DNA of 41,513 nt from Parabacteroides sp. Its GTDB lineage: Bacteria > Bacteroidota > Bacteroidia > Bacteroidales > Tannerellaceae. The stretch lies in the NCBI GenBank assembly GCA_017937385.1, contig JAGBDR010000017.1:1-41513 (forward strand). The letters run 5' to 3'. Position 1 is the first letter of the stretch. Each line of letters begins with the position of its first letter. Positions 8,613 to 16,342 of this stretch are shown here, piece by piece. The notes beneath the pieces are model-generated. The model was not told the DNA's origin. It saw nothing but the letters and a program-made list of their open reading frames with translations, and ran no database searches. A program made the position numbers and the translations under genes.

Positions 8613-9085
8613 AGCTTTATCATGGTACAGTATATGATATCAAGGAAATAGATTTGTCAAAGTCAAATTCGGCAAAAGATTTCGGTAAAGGTTTTTATCT
8701 TTCTCCTGATAAATCACAGGCTGAGCGATGGGCGATATTTAAATCTATACAATTAGGTGGAACTCCGAAAGTCTACGAATTTGAGTTTGACAAAAGCTTG
8801 CTTGAAAATAAAGAATTGTCTGTTAAGCAGTTTGATGAATATACGAAGGAATGGGCTGAGTTTATCTTTGCCAATCGAAAAAATTTGTCTGAAGATAACG
8901 TTCATGATTATGATGTCGTAATAGGTCCTATCGCGAATGATAAAGTAGGGGTGCAGATTCGAAATTATATGGAGGGTAATATTTCTTTTGAGGTCTTTGT
9001 TGAACGATTGAAATATATGAAAGGTATTACGTTTCAATATTTCTTTGGAACAGAAAAAGCGGTTAAACAATTGGTAAAAGTATGA
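8609..9085 (+). CDS. DUF3990-family protein, ADP-ribosyltransferase-like
   Basis: A 158-residue protein of the DUF3990 family, which resembles ADP-ribosyltransferase folds. The N-terminal KLYHGT places a His at residue 5, and FGKGFYLSPDKSQAERWA places a Tyr at residue 30; His and Tyr in these contexts match the NAD-binding motifs of the H-Y-[EDQ] transferase class. YDVVIGPIANDKVG at about residues 107-120 and the C-terminal ITFQYFFGTEKAVKQL are the other conserved blocks. A GGAGG sequence at 8594-8598 lies about 10 nt before the ATG, an unusually clear ribosome-binding site for this phylum. It overlaps both neighbours by ATGA, so all three are translationally coupled. A toxin-like role is plausible but unproven; the activity and target are unknown. 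Confidence 0.8.
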   Translation: MKLYHGTVYDIKEIDLSKSNSAKDFGKGFYLSPDKSQAERWAIFKSIQLGGTPKVYEFEFDKSLLENKELSVKQFDEYTKEWAEFIFANRKNLSEDNVHDYDVVIGPIANDKVGVQIRNYMEGNISFEVFVERLKYMKGITFQYFFGTEKAVKQLVKV

Positions 9086-9300
9086 GTGATTTTCAATATA
9101 TGGTAGAATGTTCTACGCGAGATGTGATAAGCCTGCTTATAGAACGCGATAGTATGCAGATGGATGAGGCTTTGGATAAGGTCTATAATTCGCGGACGTA
9201 TGAGAATCTTCAAAACGAAAATTCAGGTTTGTATATACAAAGTCCGGAATATGTGTATGAAGAATTGATGCATGAAATCCATAGCATAAAAGATGTGTGA
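9082..9300 (+). CDS. Small protein of unknown function, third gene of the DUF3791/DUF3990 operon
   Basis: A 72-residue, mostly helical acidic protein. Recognisable stretches are ISLLIERDSMQMDEALDKVY and the tail SGLYIQSPEYVYEELMHEI, which I associate with small proteins encoded next to DUF3990 genes, though I cannot name the family with certainty. It overlaps the DUF3990 stop codon (ATGA at 9082-9085), so it is almost certainly expressed with it. With a small protein on each side of a transferase-like protein, either one could be the neutralising partner. Confidence 0.65.
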   Translation: MSDFQYMVECSTRDVISLLIERDSMQMDEALDKVYNSRTYENLQNENSGLYIQSPEYVYEELMHEIHSIKDV

Positions 9301-9395
9301 TAAATGACAAGAAATTAGACATCCCGAGACGGATCGCCAGAGAACTGAATGTGGCCACATACCAGTGGCTCTATACAGCTATGACTCGTGCATGA
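9297..9395 (+). pseudogene. Possible coding relic downstream of the DUF3990 operon
   Basis: A frame from GTG 9297 to TGA 9393-9395 reads DIPRRIARELNVATYQWLY in its middle, which looks like a fragment of a real protein (an HTH-like or other helical segment) and has higher GC than the preceding operon. It is only 32 codons with no family I can name, so this may be a remnant of a gene lost when the AT-rich operon was inserted, or chance. The rest of the gap to 9498 shows only a weak imperfect palindrome near 9401-9440. Confidence 0.2.
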
Positions 9396-9498
9396 AACAC
9401 CTTGCACATTGTAAATGATTTTTATGTACAATAATAATTTAATGAAACATGGTTGCCTCTGGTTTTTGAATTCTGTTTAATCTTTCATTTTTTATCGC

Positions 9499-9506
9499 TA
9501 CCTTTG
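9499..9506 (+). promoter_or_regulatory. -7 promoter box for the M16 peptidase gene
   Basis: TACCTTTG matches TAnnTTTG and lies 25 nt before the ATG at 9532. The upstream T-rich TGTTTAA at 9474-9480 is a weak -33 candidate. Confidence 0.6.
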
Positions 9507-9531
9507 ACGCTAATATTACAAATCATGTAAC

Positions 9532-12423
9532 ATGACCGTGAAATTAAAAGTAGTGATGATGGTAGTAGCATGTTGTTCTTTTCAATCGCAGGCAGAAGAC
9601 TTGAACGCTCTTAAAGTAAAAGAATACAAACTGGATAACGGCTTGACCGTTTGGCTGAACGAAGACCACAGCCAGCCGAAAGTTTTCGGGGCCGTTGTCG
9701 TGAAAGCGGGGGCAAAGGATTGTCCGGACACGGGTATCGCCCACTATTTCGAACACATGATGTTCAAAGGAACGGACCGCATCGGGACGCTCGACTACGA
9801 GTCGGAGAAAGTCTTGCTGGATGCCATTGCCGGGAAGTACGACGAACTGGCGGCGACGGAAGATCCTGCCAGACGTGCCCGCTTGCAGAAAGAGATCAAC
9901 GAACTGAATATCCGCTCTTCCGAATATGTCATACCGAACGAGTTCAATCGGTTGATCAGCCGTTTCGGCGGTTCCGGACTGAACGCGGCAACCTCATACG
10001 ACGCGACGATCTATTTCAATACGTTTTCTCCGCAATATATGGCGCAATGGGCGGAAATCAATAGCGAACGTCTGATAAACCCTGTTTTCCGCCTTTTCCA
10101 AAGCGAACTGGAAACGGTTTATGAGGAGAAGAATATGTATGGCGACTTTATCGGCGGCCAGGTGAGGGACACCTTGTTGGCTCGCTATTTCGGTCCGCAT
10201 CCGTATGCCTACCCGATTATCGGCAGTACAAAGAACCTGAAGAATCCGCGGTTGACGGAGATGCGCAAATTTTTCGAAGACTATTACGTGGCATCCAATA
10301 TGGCATTGATCTTGAGTGGTGATTTCGACACGAAACAGGTTATGCCGATCCTGAAAAAGACCTTCTCACGTATTCGTCCGGGTCATGTCCCGCAAGCGGA
10401 GCGGGTGACGCTTCCGCCGTTCAACGGGCGGGAAAAGATGAAGGTGAAGTTTCCGATCCCCTTTGTGAAAGCGATGGGGTTGGGGTTCCGGGGTGTTCCG
10501 GCCAACCATGAGGACCAGGTCGCCCTGAATATCGCGGTCAATCTACTGAACAATGCCAACGGGACGGGCTATCTGGACAAACTGATGGTGGAGCATAGGC
10601 TGATGGGAGCCATTGCCATCAACGAGAGCCTGAATGAGGCGGGTATACTTGCGGTCGCCGTGATGCCGAAGTTGCTGATCCAGTCGTACGGCTCGGCGGA
10701 GAAGATGGTCTGGAACGAGATTGACCGGGTGAAAAACGGCGACTTCAGCGATGAAGTGTTCAACAGCCTGAAACTGGAACAGAAGCGGCAGTATGCTTCC
10801 GCTTTGGAGAATATTGATTCGCGTGCGTCGGTCCTGATGAACCTGTTTTCGCAAGGAAAGAGTTGGGACGACTATCTGGCCGAAGTGGCACGGATCGAGT
10901 CTATCACAAAAGAGGATGTCGTGCGTGTCGCCCGGAAATATTTCAGTAATAACTATCTGTGTGTCACCAAGAGTACGGGAAAATATCCGAAAGACAACCT
11001 GCCCAAACCGGCTTTTGCCCCAGTCGTTCCCCGTCATGCAGACGCTTCGTCTTCCTATGCCGAAGAGCTGGAGAAGATACCGGAACAGCCGGTGACGCCA
11101 CGTATCATCGACTTCGAGAAAGACGTGAAGATTTCGAAGTTGGCGCCTTTGGTGACGCTCTACACGACCCCTAATCCGTTGAACGATATTTTCACCTTTC
11201 ATATCTCTTATGGAATTGGTGCTTTGGAGCAACCGGAGTTGACACAACTCGTCAATTACCTGCAATTGCTGGGGACCGAGTCGTTGCCCTTTGAACAGTT
11301 TCGCAGTCGTTTGCAATCTATCGGAAGCACGCTTGCATTCGACGTGACTCCCGACGCTTTTGTCATGAAAGTGACCGGGTTCGACAATCATATCGATGAG
11401 ACGCTGGAGCTTGTGGGCGACTTTATCCGCCATGCAAAAGCGGATGACAAGAAACTTCGGCAGATTGTGGACGAAGCCAAAGTCACGGAGAAAGCCTTTT
11501 TCAAATCGGCTGACAATGTGGCGTCGGCTTTGCTGGAACGGGTGAAGTATGGCGACCAGTCCTGTTACCTGCGTAAGCTTTCGCTCTCACAGGTCAAAAA
11601 GTTGAAAGGCAAAGACCTACTGGCTGTCTATGATAAGGTACGAAACATACAATGCAATCTTCACTATTGCGGCACATTGCCAACCGAGAAAGTGGTCGGA
11701 GCAATTCGGCAGCATATTCCGTTGGAACGGACGACCGTAGCTTCCCATTCCCCTTATTACCGGGAACTGAAGCAATACGACCGGCCGACCGTCTTCTTCA
11801 TCGATATGCCGGATATGGCACAAAGTATCGTTTACAGTTATGTCAAGGGCGATCCGATAGACGACACGGCTTCCCGCCATGCCTCCCGGTTGTTCTCCGT
11901 CTATTTCGGGGGCGATATGTCATCACTGATGTTTCAGGAGATAAGGGAATTTCGCTCTTTTGCCTACCGGACAAGTGGCCGTTATCTGTTGCCCAGCCAT
12001 GCCCATAAGGGAACTGCCGGCTCTTTTACGGCCATGCTGTCTACCCAGAGCGACAAGACGCTGGATGCGTTGGGCGTACTGGATTCGTTGATCCGGAAGA
12101 TGCCGTTGAAGCCGGAGAGGGTAGAGGCGGTCAAGCAAACGCTGGTCAACCATACCAATAACAATTATCCGCCTTTCCGTAACCTTTCCGAGAAAGTGGC
12201 GAATATGCGGATGGAGGGTTTCGACCGCGACCCGTCGGAAGCATTCCTGCGGGATATTGCAACGATGGATATGCAGGACATCTCCCGTTTTTACCAAGAG
12301 CAGGTCAGCGGCCGTCCGGTCGTCTACGTGATAGCCGGAAACCGGAAACGCATCGATATGAAGAAGCTGGCCGAATATGGTACGATCATAAAAGTAAAAA
12401 AGAAAGAAATCTATAATAATTGA
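9532..12423 (+). CDS. M16-family zinc metallopeptidase, two-domain, exported
   Basis: A 963-residue insulinase/pitrilysin-type peptidase. A signal peptide (residues 1 to about 21, hydrophobic VVMMVVACCSFQSQA) directs it to the periplasm. The first M16 domain carries the inverted zinc motif H71-Y-F-E74-H75 in GIAHYFEHMMFKGT, and the ELETVYEEKN stretch at 192-201 is the likely position of the third metal ligand. A second, catalytically silent M16-like half starts near residue 540 and includes the usual RTSGRYLLPSHAHKGTAGS-type region near 825. Such proteins degrade peptides in a closed chamber. It is followed at once by a DUF4268 gene whose possible starts overlap or abut its stop codon, and further on by an M1 aminopeptidase lipoprotein; the two peptidases could act together on peptides in the envelope. 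The frame is intact. Confidence 0.93.
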   Translation: MTVKLKVVMMVVACCSFQSQAEDLNALKVKEYKLDNGLTVWLNEDHSQPKVFGAVVVKAGAKDCPDTGIAHYFEHMMFKGTDRIGTLDYESEKVLLDAIAGKYDELAATEDPARRARLQKEINELNIRSSEYVIPNEFNRLISRFGGSGLNAATSYDATIYFNTFSPQYMAQWAEINSERLINPVFRLFQSELETVYEEKNMYGDFIGGQVRDTLLARYFGPHPYAYPIIGSTKNLKNPRLTEMRKFFEDYYVASNMALILSGDFDTKQVMPILKKTFSRIRPGHVPQAERVTLPPFNGREKMKVKFPIPFVKAMGLGFRGVPANHEDQVALNIAVNLLNNANGTGYLDKLMVEHRLMGAIAINESLNEAGILAVAVMPKLLIQSYGSAEKMVWNEIDRVKNGDFSDEVFNSLKLEQKRQYASALENIDSRASVLMNLFSQGKSWDDYLAEVARIESITKEDVVRVARKYFSNNYLCVTKSTGKYPKDNLPKPAFAPVVPRHADASSSYAEELEKIPEQPVTPRIIDFEKDVKISKLAPLVTLYTTPNPLNDIFTFHISYGIGALEQPELTQLVNYLQLLGTESLPFEQFRSRLQSIGSTLAFDVTPDAFVMKVTGFDNHIDETLELVGDFIRHAKADDKKLRQIVDEAKVTEKAFFKSADNVASALLERVKYGDQSCYLRKLSLSQVKKLKGKDLLAVYDKVRNIQCNLHYCGTLPTEKVVGAIRQHIPLERTTVASHSPYYRELKQYDRPTVFFIDMPDMAQSIVYSYVKGDPIDDTASRHASRLFSVYFGGDMSSLMFQEIREFRSFAYRTSGRYLLPSHAHKGTAGSFTAMLSTQSDKTLDALGVLDSLIRKMPLKPERVEAVKQTLVNHTNNNYPPFRNLSEKVANMRMEGFDRDPSEAFLRDIATMDMQDISRFYQEQVSGRPVVYVIAGNRKRIDMKKLAEYGTIIKVKKKEIYNN

Positions 12424-12437
12424 CAATTGTAAAAAGC

Positions 12438-12893
12438 GTGTATAGTAAAGACGAACTTAAGAATCTGAAACTGGAATTTTGGGAAAGTTTCGCCGCATAT
12501 TGTGAAGTACAGCCGTATCTGAGAGGACGTAAGAAAACGTGGACTTTGTATGATACAAAAGTGAAAGGAGTCGAACTCAAATTCGACGCAACGAGGAATG
12601 GCGCGTTTGTCATTCTTGAAGTGAACCATCGAAATGAAGAGGCACGGCTGGAGATGTTCGAGCGCCTGACATGGTATAAGGATACGCTGGAAACAGATTT
12701 TCCGGAGGGATTGTCTTGGGATATCTGTTTCGTACGCGATACCGGAAAACAGGTTGCCCGCATTTACACCTCCAAATCCGGGATCGATTTTCACCACCGC
12801 CAGGATTGGGGTGAGTTTTTCTCTTTTATGGCAAGCCAGATGTATCTGTTGGAACGAAACTTCATGTCCATCGCGGAATATTTGAGGGAATGA
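12438..12893 (+). CDS. DUF4268 domain-containing protein
   Basis: A 151-residue protein matching the DUF4268 family, often linked to nuclease-like proteins but without established function. The frame is open from TTG 12420 (overlapping the M16 stop), but GTG 12438 gives the N-terminus YSKDELKNLKLEFWESF, which is how this family normally begins, so I choose it. Conserved parts are LRGRKKTWTLYDTKVKGVEL, the LEVNHRNEEARLEMFERL helix and the tail QDWGEFFSFMASQMYLLE. It is complete. It lies between a peptidase gene and a broken DUF1016 gene, both genes of this pair having restriction-like or nuclease-like relatives, which suggests a small acquired segment between M16 and M1. Confidence 0.8.
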   Translation: MYSKDELKNLKLEFWESFAAYCEVQPYLRGRKKTWTLYDTKVKGVELKFDATRNGAFVILEVNHRNEEARLEMFERLTWYKDTLETDFPEGLSWDICFVRDTGKQVARIYTSKSGIDFHHRQDWGEFFSFMASQMYLLERNFMSIAEYLRE

Positions 12894-12936
12894 GAAAGGA
12901 ATATTCAAAAAATTAATTAGAATGGGAGGACGAAAT

Positions 12937-13570
12937 ATGAATAAAGAATTGCCTGTAACAGACAATCCATATAGTTCATTGATAAACGATATAGGCAATA
13001 TCCTTGTTGAAGCGCGGGGTACAATATGTCGGGAAATCAATACTGTAATGGTTGATACTTATTGGAACATAGGCAAGTATATTGTTGAGTACGAACAAAA
13101 AGGAGAAGAAAGGGCTGAATATGGGAGCAATCTCTTGAATCGTCTTTCCAAAGATTTGACAAGATTATATGGAAAAGGATTTGGAAGAAGTAATTTGCTA
13201 TATATTCGAAAATTATATTTATACTTTCCAAAAAGCGGGACACTGTCCCACCTTTTGAATTGGAGCCAATACTATGAGATTCTTAAATTGGACAATGAAT
13301 TAGAACGCTCTTTTTATATAAAGGAATGCGAAAGGCAGCACTGGAGTGTGCGTGAACTCAAGCGTCAGATGAACAGTATGCTGTTTCACCGTATTGCACT
13401 AAGCAAAGATAAGGAGGGGGTGATGAAACTCAAATCAGTTGTTTATAAGCCGGTATCAACTATATCTACCGGACAGAGAACTGCTTGAAAACGAATTGTG
13501 GCGAATAATGAAGAAACAGGAACTTGAAAAAGAAGATGATTTTGCAAATTACAAATCACGCAATGATTAG
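12937..13570 (+). pseudogene. DUF1016 (YhcG-type nuclease family) gene with internal deletion
   Basis: The N-terminal half is a good DUF1016 N-domain: VDTYWNIGKYIVEYEQKG, YGKGFGRSNLLYIRKLYLYF and the SWSQYYEILK-like helix (here NWSQYYEILKLDNELERSFY). Where the PD-(D/E)XK nuclease domain should follow, the frame instead runs into out-of-family residues and stops at 13486-13488. In the +1 frame, 13427-13570 encodes QLFISRYQLYLPDRELLENE, which is the C-terminal tail of the same family, ending at TAG 13568-13570. So roughly the whole catalytic domain has been deleted and the remaining tail is out of frame. The likely start is ATG 12937, preceded by GGGAGGA; ATG 12922 is an alternative. The truncated N-domain product might still be made (ends 13488). 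Confidence 0.8.
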
Positions 13571-16097
13571 ACAACTCATATCAATCACCGCTATCGGTCT
13601 CTTGACAGCTTGTGGAAGTCCTGAGCCGGATGCCGTTTTGTTGCAACCGGGAGTCAGCCGGGAATTGGCACAATTTAGGAAAGAACATTTTGAGGGAGTG
13701 CGCTACCACCTCTTTTTCTCCATCCCGGAATCGCGCGAAAAGCCTGTTACGGGTAAGGCGGAAATCACGCTTGCCGTTCAGGAAAAACAACCGGTTATCA
13801 TCGATTTCCGGGGAGAATCGGAACAGGTCGCCTCGGTGTCGTTGAATGGCAGGGAGGTTCCTTATACGGTGGAAGACGAACATATTGTAATCGGTGCAAA
13901 AAAGGTGGCGGAGGGGGAAAACCGCGTCGCTATTAAATTTACGGCAAACGACCAGTCGCTGAACCGCCGGGACGAATTTCTCTACACGTTACTGGTGCCC
14001 GACCGGGCGCGTACGCTCTTCCCCTGTTTCGACCAGCCGGATATGAAATCGCTTTTCACCTTGTCACTGGAAGTGCCTTCTTCCTGGCAGGCGGTTGCCA
14101 ACGGGGCGATCGATCAGGTGGATTCGACCTCCATCGTCGGGCGCAGGCTGATTTCTTTCCGGGAGACGGAACCGCTCAGCACTTATCTCTTCTCCTTTGT
14201 GGCTGGTAAACTGACACGGGAAACCTATTCGCGTGGCGGACGGAACATTTCGATTTACCATCGCGAGACTGATCCGAAAAAAGTGGCACAGTGCCCTGAG
14301 ATCGCTTCCGAAGTGTTTGATGCGCTCGAATGGCAAGAGGAATATACCCGGATACCGTATCCTTTTGCCAAATATGACCTGATTATCCTGCCGGGATTCC
14401 AATATGGCGGAATGGAGCACACGGGAGCCACGCTGTATAACGACGGCCGGATGTTCCTGAACGAGCACCCGACCCTGAACGAACGCTTGGGGCGCAGTGC
14501 CCTGATTGCGCACGAGACCTCCCACATGTGGTTCGGCGACTTCGTGACGATGGAGTGGTTCAACGATGTCTGGACCAAAGAGGTCTTTGCCAATTATTAT
14601 GCCTCCCAGATGATCGAACCGCTGTTTCCGGAGGTGAACCATTCCCTGAACTTCATGCTCGACTATATCCCGGCAGCCTATTCCGAAGACCGTACCGCCG
14701 GCGCCAATCCGGTGAAACAGCAACTGGAGAATATGCGGGATGCCGGATTGATGTATGGCAATATCATCTATGACAAATCGCCGGTTATCCTGGAAATGTT
14801 AGTGAAGAAAATGGGGAAAGGGTCTTTCCAAAAAGGAATTCAGGAATACCTGAAAACGTATGCATACGGAAATGCGACCTGGGAAGGACTGATCGGTATC
14901 TTGGATAAGTATACGGATGACGACCTGGCGGCATGGAGCCAGGTCTGGGTAAATGAGAAAGGTATGCCGGAGATCGGTGGCACCATATCCGAAGATGGAA
15001 AATCATTGCTGGTTCGACAGGAAGATCCGTTGAATCGTGGGCTTTTATGGCAACAAGACTTGTCTTATCGGGTTGTCTATCCCAACGGTGGGATGGAGGA
15101 TTTGCACGTTTCGTTTGAAAAAGAGGCCCGTTTTTGTTCTAAGGGCTTGAAGCGGCAAGTAAGTGAAGGGGCATTCGTTGTTCCGAATACTGACGGCAGA
15201 GGGTACGGCTTCTTCCGACTGAATGAACAAGATGCAAAGGCTTGTTTGTCCTATCTTTCCGTCTGCAAGGATGAAGTGCTGAGAGGTTCCTTGTTGATCA
15301 CCCTATATGAGAATTTGTTGTACCGGACGATTCCGGCGGAACTCTATATGGAAGCCATGTCGGATTATCTGCCGACGGAAAACAATTCCCTCTTGTTCTC
15401 GGCAGTCCTCGGATATATCGGCGACTGCCAACGGCTGTATCCTACTGATCCGGAGAAATTGGAACAGATGCTCTGGCGAATCGTGACCACGGCGGAGCAA
15501 CCCCAGCGACGTTTGCAGGCGTTCCGCCAGTATCGTTCCATCGCCCGTTCTCCGGAAGCGGTCGGAAGGCTGTATGCACTCTGGAAAAACCAACAAGCGC
15601 CTGCCGGGTGTTCTTTGAGCGAAAATGATTACATCAGCTTGTCGTACACCTTAGCCATCCAATTGCCCGATAAAGCCGATGAAATTGTAGCGGTCCAGCA
15701 AGCCCGGATCACCAATCCGGACCGTAAGCGCCAATATGCGTTTATTTCGCCCTCTGTCTCTCCCCGGAAAGAAACGCGCGACAGCGTGTTTGCCTCCCTG
15801 CTTGTCGCCGAAAACCGCCGTATCGAACCCTGGGCTTCGGCTGCTCTGTCGAACTTGAACAGCCCGTTGCGTCAGAAGGAGGCGATCGGTTACATCCGTC
15901 CAGCCTTGGAAGTCTTGCAGGAAGTGCAGCGTACAGGGGATATCTTCTTCCCGCGTAGTTGGGTACGGGCTTTGCTGAGCGGACATACTTCACCGGAAGC
16001 CCGGAAAGAGGTAGACGACTTCTTTGCCGCCCATCCGGACTATCCGCCTTTGCTCTCGAATAAAATCCGCCAACAGGCAGATCATTTGTACCGATAA
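13563..16097 (+). CDS. M1-family aminopeptidase, lipoprotein
   Basis: An 844-residue zinc aminopeptidase that removes N-terminal residues from peptides. The start ATG 13563 gives a lipoprotein signal ending at Cys17 (IGLLTACGSPEP), so it is anchored to the envelope; a longer frame back to TTG 13524 would spoil this signal. The substrate-binding loop GGMEH (residues 282-286) replaces the common GAMEN and the zinc motif is H317-E-T-S-H321 with the third ligand E340 in NDVWTKEVFANYY, spaced as in family M1. The C-terminal helical domain is long but degenerate. The start codon overlaps the remnant tail of the DUF1016 gene, so transcription may run from upstream. It lies 4.0 kb from the start of the M16 gene's end, with two nuclease-related genes between, and is followed by the his leader. 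Confidence 0.93.
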   Translation: MIRQLISITAIGLLTACGSPEPDAVLLQPGVSRELAQFRKEHFEGVRYHLFFSIPESREKPVTGKAEITLAVQEKQPVIIDFRGESEQVASVSLNGREVPYTVEDEHIVIGAKKVAEGENRVAIKFTANDQSLNRRDEFLYTLLVPDRARTLFPCFDQPDMKSLFTLSLEVPSSWQAVANGAIDQVDSTSIVGRRLISFRETEPLSTYLFSFVAGKLTRETYSRGGRNISIYHRETDPKKVAQCPEIASEVFDALEWQEEYTRIPYPFAKYDLIILPGFQYGGMEHTGATLYNDGRMFLNEHPTLNERLGRSALIAHETSHMWFGDFVTMEWFNDVWTKEVFANYYASQMIEPLFPEVNHSLNFMLDYIPAAYSEDRTAGANPVKQQLENMRDAGLMYGNIIYDKSPVILEMLVKKMGKGSFQKGIQEYLKTYAYGNATWEGLIGILDKYTDDDLAAWSQVWVNEKGMPEIGGTISEDGKSLLVRQEDPLNRGLLWQQDLSYRVVYPNGGMEDLHVSFEKEARFCSKGLKRQVSEGAFVVPNTDGRGYGFFRLNEQDAKACLSYLSVCKDEVLRGSLLITLYENLLYRTIPAELYMEAMSDYLPTENNSLLFSAVLGYIGDCQRLYPTDPEKLEQMLWRIVTTAEQPQRRLQAFRQYRSIARSPEAVGRLYALWKNQQAPAGCSLSENDYISLSYTLAIQLPDKADEIVAVQQARITNPDRKRQYAFISPSVSPRKETRDSVFASLLVAENRRIEPWASAALSNLNSPLRQKEAIGYIRPALEVLQEVQRTGDIFFPRSWVRALLSGHTSPEARKEVDDFFAAHPDYPPLLSNKIRQQADHLYR

Positions 16098-16119
16098 ATA
16101 GAATATTTTGTCAGTTTTA

Positions 16120-16149
16120 CTTGCCAATTCAATTATTATTGTAACTTTG
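16120..16149 (+). promoter_or_regulatory. Promoter of the his leader and operon
   Basis: TAACTTTG at 16142-16149 fits TAnnTTTG exactly; CTTG at 16120-16123 is a near-consensus -33 box with an 18-nt spacer. Transcription would begin a few bases before the leader peptide ATG at 16170. Confidence 0.65.
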
Positions 16150-16169
16150 CAGCGTAAAAATAAAAACAA

Positions 16170-16244
16170 ATGAAATTTATCGCTCTACATTTTCACCATC
16201 ATCATCACAACGGGCAATCGTTCGGTGGGCTGTGTGGTATGTAG
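16170..16244 (+). CDS. Histidine leader peptide
   Basis: A 24-codon frame, ATG 16170 to TAG 16242-16244, whose translation reads M-K-F-I-A-L-H-F followed by five consecutive His codons (CAC CAT CAT CAT CAC, 16194-16208), six His of 24 residues. It lies between a consensus promoter and an intrinsic terminator, and the first structural gene behind is hisG. This is the classic arrangement of amino-acid attenuation: when charged His-tRNA is scarce, ribosomes stall at the His run and the terminator is not formed. The match of peptide composition to pathway makes the role nearly certain; the pairing alternative (antiterminator) is less clear. Best candidate is AACGGGCAA right after the His codons, which can pair with TTGCCGTT of the terminator 5' arm and loop with one bulge. 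Confidence 0.85.
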   Translation: MKFIALHFHHHHHNGQSFGGLCGM

Positions 16245-16263
16245 AAACATATATGACAAATGA

Positions 16264-16299
16264 AAAGAGGCTTGCCGTTTTGCGGTAAGCCTCTTTTTA
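16264..16299 (+). terminator. Attenuator terminator of the his operon
   Basis: Stem AAAGAGGCTTGCCG (16264-16277) and CGGTAAGCCTCTTT (16283-16296), 14 bp including one G-U pair, with a 5-nt loop and a following T5ATTT run. The G-U pair is compatible only with plus-strand RNA. It lies 20 nt after the leader peptide stop and 44 nt before hisG. Confidence 0.88.
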
Positions 16300-16307
16300 T
16301 TTGTATA

Positions 16308-16342
16308 AATCAGGAATCATAAATTACAAATCATAAATTATC
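16308..16342 (+). repeat. 7-nt-period repeat abutting the hisG start codon
   Basis: Five consecutive heptamers (AATCAGG, AATCATA, AATTACA, AATCATA, AATTATC) run directly into the hisG ATG at 16343. It shares its AATcAtA units with the inverted repeats in the other his spacers and behind glyA. Confidence 0.6.

Noticed and set aside
10543-11433. 296-codon minus-strand frame inside the M16 gene
   Set aside because: Complement of a clear peptidase gene; no motif or start context.
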